This document shows positions 51,873-58,448 of a stretch of 64,000 nt of DNA, piece by piece; position 1 is the first letter of the stretch, and each line of letters opens with the position of its first letter. Origin of the DNA: Klebsiella africana (GTDB lineage: Bacteria; Pseudomonadota; Gammaproteobacteria; Enterobacterales; Enterobacteriaceae); NCBI RefSeq assembly GCF_020526085.1, contig NZ_CP084874.1, positions 620,001-684,000 on the forward strand, in the 5' to 3' direction. The translations under genes and the position numbers were made by a program. The notes beneath the pieces are model-generated. The model was not told the DNA's origin and did no database searches. It saw only the letters and a program-made list of their open reading frames with translations.

Positions 51873-52235
51873 TTAGCAGCGGCCCGCTTGTTTTGACAGG
51901 GCATCGCAAGTCTTGCTCGCTGACGTCGGGTTGCTGCCGGCACAGATGGCATCTGAGACGGTGCTTCCGCCGCCCAGCGGGATCAGCCCGTAAAGCTTCG
52001 GCTCGGCGGCCTTCGTCACATAGCAGCGATGGCTGGTTTTGCCGATGGTGGCCACAAAGTTGGTTTTCACATCCTGCTGCCTCGCATCGGAAATTGTCAC
52101 CTGCGAAGCATCGACATTAAAAGCAAACGCGGCGGCCTCTTTCATTTCATTTTCCGTCGCCATGGGGGGCTTAGCTACGCACCCCATTAATAACAGTGCC
52201 AGACAGGTACTGACTGATATATCCCGTATTTTCAT
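51873..52235 (-). CDS. Small lipoprotein of unknown function
   Basis: This is a 120-aa product with a lipoprotein signal: MKIRDISVSTCLALLLMGC has a lipobox ending in the Cys to be lipidated (about residue 19), followed by VAKPPMATENEM. The mature part has four further cysteines (one in SHRCYV, others in DAICAG, SKTCDAL and the C-terminal RC), suggesting disulfides. Two adjacent ATGs are possible; the second (52235) sits better after AAGGA. No family is recognised. It is convergent with the HdeB-like gene, a setting that hints at envelope stress. Confidence 0.6.
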   Translation of the reverse strand: MKIRDISVSTCLALLLMGCVAKPPMATENEMKEAAAFAFNVDASQVTISDARQQDVKTNFVATIGKTSHRCYVTKAAEPKLYGLIPLGGGSTVSDAICAGSNPTSASKTCDALSKQAGRC

Positions 52236-52254
52236 CATTTCATCCTTTTTGTAA

Positions 52255-52630
52255 GTTAGCGGGTTATATATAAGAGCGGGGGGAGGAACGCGTTGATTTT
52301 GATCAGCTGGCGCAGGCTATGGTTATTTTTCGGAAATTGACCTGTGTTGTTACATTTATCGTGAGTAGTACGAATTCCAGCATTGCAGGAATGAAAGATA
52401 TTTTAAGATAACATTGCGTAGTTAGACCGAAGTCAACAGGAGTGAGGCGGTTATGGAGTGGCCGAGATGCTCTGAGCAATATTTTGCTAAGGTAAAATGC
52501 TATCTGTTTTAGCGTAAGCGCAAATTTTCCCTGCGCTATGACGGACTTTTAATCCTCTTTATGGGATAGCGACAAAACGCTAAGCCATGCGCACCGCTCA
52601 GCAGTTTGTGGTGACATTTTAAAATTCAGG
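52255..52630. other. Non-coding gap between the lipoprotein gene and the att repeat
   Basis: No reading frame, RNA gene or strong hairpin is evident in this 376-base AT-rich stretch. It contains the lipoprotein promoter side and the host DNA next to the cryptic element. Confidence 0.5.
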
Positions 52631-52728
52631 AACAAAAAAGCCACTCTTTCGAGTGGCTTAATTATATGATTTTAAAGCTAAAATTTGGTGGCCCTGTTGG
52701 GTTTGAACCAACGACCAAGCGATTATGA
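52631..52728. repeat. Distal att repeat: displaced 3' end of tRNA-Ile2 with terminator
   Basis: This copy contains the tRNA terminator hairpin (AAGCCACT / AGTGGCTT) and the last 43 bases of tRNA-Ile2 (52686-52728). It has lost one C of the acceptor-stem run seen in the intact gene. It would be the original chromosomal 3' end, displaced when the element integrated. Confidence 0.85.
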
Positions 52729-52847
52729 AAACGCTGTACCACCTTTATAAAACAATAACTTACATTTAAATCAGTAAGTTATGGTTTGAATATTGCTGAT
52801 AGTTATTCATAGTTTGAGTCCTGAAGGGACAAAAAGGGGGCAGTATT

Positions 52848-53609
52848 TTAGTCATTTATACACCCGGTGGATCTTTTGACTCCCTCCGCTGCAATGAGTA
52901 AGCCTTCGTTAAATGCAATACTTTCTCGTGCTGAAGGTATGTTAGCGTATGCGTATAACATCATCCAAAACATGCGATCTCTGTGAGTTACAGCTTGAAA
53001 TTGGCTTAGTAATTCTTTTCGCGTTGATAGGTTTTCGCTTGAGTTTATTAAATTAAGAATTTGTATTAAATTCCCTATTTCGCTGCTATATTTTATTTCA
53101 AGTTCTGAAATGGTATTTATACCTATCCTCAAAACATTAGGATGATATTGTCTTTTATCTTCTGGGTTGTTACTTTTATGATTCAATATTTCAATGTCAT
53201 AGTTGTTGTTATATCTTTTTAAAATATATACTAGAAATGTTGATTCATTATTATTAACATGACATCCGGACTCTGGGTGGAAATAGCTGTATATTTTTTT
53301 ATCAAGCTTACTGTTTAAATTCTCTGCGTAAATGTTTATAAGGCTTGAAAAATGCTGTTTCTTTATTTGCTCTATTTGTTCTTTATTGTATTTGATCGTA
53401 AATAAAAGAGTTAAGCATACAATTGCAGTACTAAAAAAGCCAAATAATGCACTGTATATCCCACCAATATAAGAGCCGAAATTTGACCAATCTTGAACCT
53501 GATGTGATATAGGCAATTCGCTGAATACCCAAGAGAAGATAATCACCGGTAGAAAAAGAGCAGCGATTAAAATTGTTACGGAAATTATTATGATTTTGCG
53601 AGTGTTCAA
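52848..53609 (-). CDS. AbiC-like two-helix membrane protein (putative phage abortive-infection protein)
   Basis: The 253-aa protein has two N-terminal membrane helices (about 5-27 and 48-72) joined by SNFGSYIGGIYSALFGFF. A basic, coiled stretch (NKEQIEQIKKQHFSSLINIY) and a soluble helical domain (about 95-253) follow. This layout is that of the putative AbiC-like phage abortive-infection family often found in prophages; the match is by overall pattern only. Its start overlaps the integrase stop by four bases, so it is translationally coupled. Base composition is very AT-rich. Confidence 0.55.
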   Translation of the reverse strand: MNTRKIIIISVTILIAALFLPVIIFSWVFSELPISHQVQDWSNFGSYIGGIYSALFGFFSTAIVCLTLLFTIKYNKEQIEQIKKQHFSSLINIYAENLNSKLDKKIYSYFHPESGCHVNNNESTFLVYILKRYNNNYDIEILNHKSNNPEDKRQYHPNVLRIGINTISELEIKYSSEIGNLIQILNLINSSENLSTRKELLSQFQAVTHRDRMFWMMLYAYANIPSARESIAFNEGLLIAAEGVKRSTGCIND

Positions 53610-54631
53610 AATATTGTCCTCAGAGGATTCAATTTTATAGATTCTTCAAGATGTTCTGGAGCAAAGTGAGAATAACGCATTGTCATTTTTATATCTGTAT
53701 GACCTAAAATTTGTTTTAAAACAAGAATATTACCGCTATTCATCATGAAATGACTTACGAAGGTATGACGTAAAACGTGAGAAAGTTGACCATCTGGCAG
53801 ATTCAATTCAGCACGTTCTACGGCTTTCCGGAATGCTGAGTAACATGATTTAAAATAGCGTCCAGGTTTCTCTGGTTTGGGAAGTGAGTCATAAAACACC
53901 TGAATTATTGGCACAGTCCTGTTTCTATTACCCTTCGTTTTGAAAAAGCTGACTTTAAGATTTTTTATTTGTTTCGTTGTTACGGATTCAGCTTCATCCC
54001 AGCGAGCGCCAGTTATTAGACACAAGCAAGCTACCCAGTACGTGCTTTCATTCCTGCTTTTCATGCATTCGTTTAGCAAGCGCGTGATTTCTTCATTTTC
54101 AAGGTACGCCAGTTCAGCCTCTTCAGATTTGAAAGGGCGTATGTTAGCCAAAGGATTCTCAAGCTTCCAGTGTCCCTGGCGTTTTAGTTCGTTGAATACC
54201 GCCCGGAAATAGGCTAACTCAAGATTCATTGTGCGCGGGGAAACTTGCTTAACACGCTGCGTGCGCACTATTTCCCCGGAAAGGCGTTTTTTCCGGTAGG
54301 TGGAAAATAGGGTGGCGTTAAATTCATGCGCGCCGGGTTCGCCCATGCTTTCACAGGCAAACTCCATCGCCGCTTTTCGCTTCTCGCCATCGTCCAGGGT
54401 TACACCATGCTCATCAAACCACTGGTTAACCAGGTCGCGAAGCTTGCGGCGATCTTCCTTGCCTTCCAACCAGGGTTTATTATGAACGTTTTCAATAATA
54501 TGGTTTTGGTAAGCTAGCGCCTCGCCTTTTGTGGAGAACGTTTTACGGATACGCTTTGCTGGTCTACCCTTTGGTTTGCCCTCAGGGTAGAAATCCAGTA
54601 GCCATTTATTGTTCTTTTTAGTAATGCTCAT
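53606..54631 (-). CDS. int: Tyrosine integrase, P2/186 type
   Basis: This site-specific recombinase would have inserted the element at tRNA-Ile2. The 341-aa protein has an N-terminal arm-binding domain (about 1-60), a SAM-like core-binding domain (about 65-170) and the catalytic domain. Catalytic residues are visible: Arg in LITGARWDEAES, the HVLRHTF box, His in ILGHTDIKMTMRY and the Tyr nucleophile at the end of that segment. It resembles the phage 186 integrase, including the FAPEHL-type tail. It lies two bases after the NDT-like gene. Confidence 0.93.
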   Translation of the reverse strand: MSITKKNNKWLLDFYPEGKPKGRPAKRIRKTFSTKGEALAYQNHIIENVHNKPWLEGKEDRRKLRDLVNQWFDEHGVTLDDGEKRKAAMEFACESMGEPGAHEFNATLFSTYRKKRLSGEIVRTQRVKQVSPRTMNLELAYFRAVFNELKRQGHWKLENPLANIRPFKSEEAELAYLENEEITRLLNECMKSRNESTYWVACLCLITGARWDEAESVTTKQIKNLKVSFFKTKGNRNRTVPIIQVFYDSLPKPEKPGRYFKSCYSAFRKAVERAELNLPDGQLSHVLRHTFVSHFMMNSGNILVLKQILGHTDIKMTMRYSHFAPEHLEESIKLNPLRTIF

Positions 54632-54633
54632 AT

Positions 54634-55539
54634 TTATTTTACAATTATATTATCAAGTATTTCCTCATCTATAGGAAATTGGATTGAGTCACCATTAAAA
54701 TTAAAAAACGCTCCATTGTCATTAATTCTTGTTAATTTTCCTATATCCTCATCATTATAAATGAAATCTAGATCATGAAGTAAATTGGGGAACATCTTTT
54801 GAATTTGACTAAAAGATAAACCAGAAAACTCTTTCTTTGAAAGTTTATACAGTGATGAACGTGTATTATTCTTTTCTGGAGGCGAGAAAAGTAAATTAGA
54901 CCAATAAGATTTATCTCTATGGTTATCGGATTTTAAGCCTGATATCTCCTTTTGTAAGTTAAGAAGCATGCCATATATCAAACTTTCTTCTTTGTTAAGA
55001 TCGATGCTATCTACTTTTGCAGGTTGGATTTGTAGAAGTTTAACAATAGAGTTTACATCATCCTCAGGTGCATTTTCTGTTTCATGAAGCATTTTGGAAA
55101 TTGAAATTATTTCACTATTTACACTATCAACTCTCAGTGTAGAAGTATATTGAACATAACGAAAACCCGCGATGTCGAAAGGCGGTTTTTCGCGACCATC
55201 GGTTATCAGTATCGTTTTCTTGTTGAATGCTTGCCTGAGACCTAATTCATAAAATACATTGGCATTTTTTGAGCTTAAATCACATATGGCCATATCACAA
55301 TCCATTATCTTCTTCAGAATGTCAAACATGATCATGTGTGAGGCTTTACTATCGTCAGCACGATACGGTTCGTAGCCTGCTGCAATGCAGGCCGGTTTGA
55401 TTAAATATTCATACACTCTTTTGAAATGACCTGGTTCATAATCGGGGTGGTCAGCAATGGGCATAATAATAAAGCAAGTCTTGAGTTTTACCTCTTTTTT
55501 AGGGCTAGCATCGGGTTGTGATTTTTTTTCGGCTGTCAT
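54634..55539 (-). CDS. Nucleoside 2-deoxyribosyltransferase-like (TIR-related fold) protein, cargo of the element
   Basis: The N-terminal half (about 18-120) shows an NDT-like Rossmannoid pattern: the strand KTCFIIMPI, GHFKRVYEYLIKPAC, RADDSKASHMIMFDIL, and the signature CDLSSKNANVFYELGLRQAF, whose Glu is equivalent to the NDT nucleophile. The C-terminal half (about 150-301) is unrecognised and may sense or bind a partner. At 301 aa and very AT-rich it looks imported. It lies one base after the repressor gene and two bases before the integrase, so it is expressed in the lysogenic state. NDT/TIR-type domains often cleave nucleosides or NAD in defence systems; that role here is inference. Confidence 0.65.
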   Translation of the reverse strand: MTAEKKSQPDASPKKEVKLKTCFIIMPIADHPDYEPGHFKRVYEYLIKPACIAAGYEPYRADDSKASHMIMFDILKKIMDCDMAICDLSSKNANVFYELGLRQAFNKKTILITDGREKPPFDIAGFRYVQYTSTLRVDSVNSEIISISKMLHETENAPEDDVNSIVKLLQIQPAKVDSIDLNKEESLIYGMLLNLQKEISGLKSDNHRDKSYWSNLLFSPPEKNNTRSSLYKLSKKEFSGLSFSQIQKMFPNLLHDLDFIYNDEDIGKLTRINDNGAFFNFNGDSIQFPIDEEILDNIIVK

Positions 55540-55540
55540 T

Positions 55541-56131
55541 TTAGTTTCCCTCGGAGATAATCAGTAACACTCTGCCAATAACATCAATATCTTCTAGCGC
55601 ACAATCAAAAGCCATACCTACACCGCTAACTCGAACTTTTTTGATTGGGATGCGTGTTAGAGTTCTGATGCTTGTTTTTCCTTCGATATTTACTAACCAT
55701 TCACCATCAAACACCTCTGCAAAGTTCTGATCGAGTATGTATTGTGCTTTTTCATCTTGTACACAAATTGGGTCCGAAGGGAGGGGAATCCCTGCTTTGA
55801 AAAATACTTTATCAAACATGACATAACCAGAGTCATAAAGTTGTCCGTCAACTAGTTTTTTTCTAGGCATTTTCATAATGTCTAGTTCATCACTTACAAA
55901 TTTCTTCCCCTGGCCAGTCGCTAGCCATTCTAGGCTGACACCTGTTTCCGCCATACATTTCACCATTATGTCCGTGGGGAGTCCGCCACGTTTGTAGCGG
56001 TTAGACATTGAACTAGAAGCAATTCCTAGGTGGTCGGCTAACTGTAATTTTTGAGTAAACCCGTAGGCCTCAAGAACCCTGTTAAGAACAGGAGCGCTAT
56101 CTGAATCTGGATTGATGCGGAATCTTGCCAT
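55541..56131 (-). CDS. CI-type phage repressor (186/P2-like)
   Basis: This predicted repressor maintains lysogeny. From the ATG at 56131 it is 196 aa. It has an N-terminal helix-turn-helix (about 10-60, FTQKLQLADHLGIASSSMSN) and a C-terminal oligomerisation domain (about 100-195, EGKTSIRTLTRIPIKK), the same architecture as 186 CI. A GTG at 56173 would add 14 residues but lacks homologue support. It is the first gene of a four-gene operon running through the NDT-like gene and integrase to the AbiC-like gene. Confidence 0.82.
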   Translation of the reverse strand: MARFRINPDSDSAPVLNRVLEAYGFTQKLQLADHLGIASSSMSNRYKRGGLPTDIMVKCMAETGVSLEWLATGQGKKFVSDELDIMKMPRKKLVDGQLYDSGYVMFDKVFFKAGIPLPSDPICVQDEKAQYILDQNFAEVFDGEWLVNIEGKTSIRTLTRIPIKKVRVSGVGMAFDCALEDIDVIGRVLLIISEGN

Positions 56132-56266
56132 TTTAAAAAGACATTTAGCATAATGAAAGTTATAAGTTGACACTTCACATAAAGCTATATGGCATCCTCC
56201 TAAATTTAGATGTTATTGAAGTTTTTTGAGCTTTGCCGAGCCAACATGAACAAAGGAGTTTGCCTT

Positions 56267-56677
56267 ATGCGCCCTAACATTACAATCACCATCCCCACGC
56301 CTTACCTCCCAATTGACCCGCGTCTGGTGGTGCTGGTTGGTGCTGATCTGGTGGCGGCGGAGCAATACCGGCTGTATCAGGCCACTGACCGTCCGACGGA
56401 GAAAATCGCCGCGTAGCTGCTGGGTGAAACCATCGCGGGCCGTAAAGCCATTATCCCGCCATTTATGCCGGGCAAACGTATGGTGGTAACGCCGCTTAGC
56501 AACCTGCATATCTACACCCAGCGCAATACCCGTATGCGTAAAGGTGAATTTGTTGAAGACCGTAAGCAGTTCGAAAACAAATACCTGCGTAATGAAGGAT
56601 ATGCCGTTGAAGTGCCGGAATTGTATGCCGCCATTGATGAGTCGGCAGTGACTATCGGCAAGGTATTAGGGGGCTGA
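56267..56677 (+). pseudogene. Fusion remnant: early phage gene start joined to the 3' half of a P2-type capsid gene, with an amber stop
   Basis: After a strong AAAGGAG, an ATG at 56267 reads MRPNITITIPTPYLPID, then DPRLVVLVGADLVAAEQYRL and stops at TAG (56414-56416) after 49 codons. The same frame continues past the TAG to TGA at 56675, encoding LLGETIAGRKAIIPPFMPG, VVTPLSNLHIYTQ and NEGYAVEVPELYAAIDESA. That pattern is the C-terminal region of P2 gpN-type major capsid proteins. The first about 17 residues look like an early (cox/apl-type) gene, so a deletion appears to have joined the two. One base change (CAG to TAG) would explain the stop. Confidence 0.7.
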
Positions 56678-56678
56678 T

Positions 56679-56768
56679 ATGGGACTTTCACCCGCACAAC
56701 GTCACAGCCAGCGGATTGCAATGCAACGTCAGCTGGATCGCCAGGAGTCGGTGAACTGGCAGAGCTGA
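56679..56768 (+). pseudogene. Truncated gpM-like small terminase/endonuclease start
   Basis: The 29-codon frame reads MGLSPAQRHSQRIAMQRQL and then stops. P2 gpM begins with the same SPAQRH motif, and gene M follows gene N in P2, so this is the 5' end of that gene cut short. It starts one base after the capsid-fragment stop, preserving the native N-M order. Confidence 0.65.
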
Positions 56769-57587
56769 CGGCCAGCCATACCCATAGCGACACTGACCGG
56801 CCCACGAACAGCGCTGATATTGCGGCAACCGGCACCAGGGCCACCGGACTAAACAAAAAGTATTCCCCCGCTATCGCCAGGTAATCCGCCTGCAGTACAG
56901 TTGCTTTTGACGTTGCTCGATACCGACAGAACCACGCCCGCTTTACGCGGACTTTTTTACACCCATCACCAGAGCGCGTCAGCACCACCACAGCAGCCCA
57001 ACGCCGCAAATAACGCGCCGCCACACGTCAAAGAGATCAAACGCGCCACGTGCCGCCAGCGCAGCCACACGCGGACAAAATAAGAATGTCTGCGACGAAA
57101 ACGGCGCTACACCGCACCCGCCTGCGGTTTTTGGATCATAAACATTTTTCAGTTTTATTTTTCTACAAACGACACCGCCGGACCGCGCCACCGCTGGCGG
57201 TTTGCGGAAAACTGGCAACTGAAAAGATTGAAACGAATTTCAGTTTTTTTCAGCAAAAAGGATCTGCAAAGGATCTATAAGAAGTTGCAACTAACAGATA
57301 TTTAAGAGAAAAATTATTTTTACGTGAGGTTGAGAGGATCTAAAGGGCGACCAAGGGAGGGCGGCGGCGCTATCAGAAATCCAGGGCTGGCGCGGGCTGC
57401 GAGGGAGGCACTCAAAGGTTTGTAACTGAAATCGACTGACGCTAATTTCCATTTTTTAAATGATGCCATCTACAAATTTTTATCTCCGGGGCTGGTGACA
57501 AAACGCGGAAAAGATAGGGAGAGGCCAGCATTGAACAACGGGGAAAGATTTATGGCGGGGGACAAAAAGGGGACATCTGCCACCAAA
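56769..57587. other. Degenerate phage-derived DNA, no intact gene
   Basis: This 819-base stretch between the terminase fragment and the right att repeat has only short frames on both strands. Its left two thirds are GC-rich and look like decayed coding DNA. From about 57230 it turns AT-rich and runs into the att repeat. No protein family could be named. Confidence 0.4.
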
Positions 57588-57686
57588 AACAAAAAAGCCA
57601 CTCTTTCGAGTGGCTTAATTATATGATTTTAAAGCTAAAATTTGGTGGCCCCTGTTGGGTTTGAACCAACGACCAAGCGATTATGA
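57588..57686. repeat. tRNA-proximal att repeat
   Basis: This direct repeat of 52631-52728 covers the intrinsic terminator (stem 57595-57602 / 57609-57616, T-run on the minus strand) and the 3' half of tRNA-Ile2 up to the anticodon region. It is the phage-supplied copy that restores the tRNA. Confidence 0.85.
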
Positions 57687-57718
57687 GTCGCCTGCTCTAA
57701 CCACTGAGCTAAGGGGCC
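57643..57718 (-). tRNA. ileX: tRNA-Ile2 (anticodon CAT, lysidine-modified; reads AUA)
   Basis: The 76-base minus-strand sequence runs from GGCCCCTTAGCTCAG to GGGGCCACCA with a full acceptor pair, a D-arm TTAGAGCAG, an anticodon loop CTCATAA (CAT) and a T-arm GGTTCAAACCC. This matches the minor isoleucine tRNA whose C34 is turned into lysidine by TilS. Its place beside mug and rpoD is that of ileX in E. coli. tRNA-Ile2 genes are known targets of 186-type phages, and here the element uses the 3' half. Confidence 0.95.
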
Positions 57719-57842
57719 GTGGCGAGGGATTATAAAGTAACTGACGGTTGCAATCCAGCGTAAAGCGCGCAGCTGCTGTTTTTATAAACAATGAATTTTC
57801 AATCCTTTATAATCATGTTTTAGCCATACAGCCGGAGAAAAC

Positions 57843-58349
57843 ATGATTAGCGATATCCTTGCGCCGGGCCTGCGCGTTGTCTTTTGCGGTATCAACCCGG
57901 GGAAGTCCTCCGCCCATACCGGCTTTCATTTTGCCCATCCTGGTAACCGCTTCTGGAAGGTTATCCATCAGGCCGGGTTTACCGATCGGCAGCTAAGGCC
58001 GGAAGAGGAGCTGCAGCTGCTGGATACGCGCTGCGGCATCACCATGCTGGTAGAGCGTCCGACGGTGCAGGCCAGCGAGGTCGCCCTACAGGAGCTGCGC
58101 AGCGGTGGCCGTGAGCTGGTGCGGAAAATTGAGGAGTATCAGCCGCAGGCGCTGGCGGTGCTCGGCAAGCAGGCCTTCGAGCTCGCCTTTAATCAGCGCG
58201 GCGCGAAGTGGGGGAAACAGGCTATGACCATCGGGACGACCCAGGTGTGGGTGCTGCCCAATCCCAGCGGCTTAAACCGGGCGACGCTCGATAAGCTGGT
58301 GGCGGCCTATCGTGAACTGGATGATGCCCTGGCGACCCGCGGCCAGTAG
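57843..58349 (+). CDS. mug: G/U mismatch-specific DNA glycosylase Mug
   Basis: Mug removes uracil and ethenocytosine opposite guanine. The 168-aa protein matches the E. coli length. It has the catalytic-water Asn and loop in [13 protein letters not shown] (about residue 18), the PFAHP-like segment FAHPGNRFW and the wedge motif LPNPSGLNR (about 140). It is a single gene between tRNA-Ile2 and rpoD, convergent with rpoD. Confidence 0.95.
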   Translation: MISDILAPGLRVVFCGINPGKSSAHTGFHFAHPGNRFWKVIHQAGFTDRQLRPEEELQLLDTRCGITMLVERPTVQASEVALQELRSGGRELVRKIEEYQPQALAVLGKQAFELAFNQRGAKWGKQAMTIGTTQVWVLPNPSGLNRATLDKLVAAYRELDDALATRGQ

Positions 58350-58394
58350 CGGAGAGAGGCGACTTTCCCCGAATGGCCACCTGAACGCCATAAA

Positions 58395-58418
58395 AAAAGC
58401 TCCCCGCAGGGAGCTTTT
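58395..58418. terminator. Bidirectional terminator between mug and rpoD
   Basis: A perfect ten-base-pair stem (AAAAGCTCCC / GGGAGCTTTT, loop CGCA) has A- and T-rich flanks on both strands, an effective terminator for both convergent genes. Confidence 0.85.
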
Positions 58419-58448
58419 TAACAGGCTGTGGACGATGTCCCGCGACGA

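Larger units (their letters stand above)
52631..57686. mobile_element. Cryptic P2/186-like prophage remnant inserted at tRNA-Ile2
   Basis: A 98-base sequence at 52631-52728 is repeated at 57588-57686 (99 bases) with one indel and no other difference. The right copy is the 3' part of the intact tRNA-Ile2 gene plus its terminator. Between them lie, on the minus strand, a CI-type repressor, an NDT-like gene, a 186-type tyrosine integrase and an AbiC-like gene, then capsid and terminase fragments on the plus strand. Lysis, tail and replication genes are absent. Coding DNA on the minus strand is far more AT-rich than the flanking chromosome. Confidence 0.9.

Noticed and set aside
52686..52728. A second tRNA-Ile gene at the left end of the element
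   Set aside because: Only the 3' 43 bases are present with one base missing from the acceptor side; the 5' half and D-arm are absent, so it is an att remnant.
53606..54631. The integrase as evidence of a large genomic island or active prophage
   Set aside because: The direct repeats enclose only 5.06 kb, and no intact replication, head, tail or lysis gene remains, so it is a remnant unlikely to form phage unaided.
56512..57024. A 170-codon minus-strand frame inside the cryptic element
   Set aside because: It runs antisense through the capsid and terminase fragments, so at least its C-terminal half cannot be a real gene. The N-terminal part might derive from a small phage gene but could not be supported.
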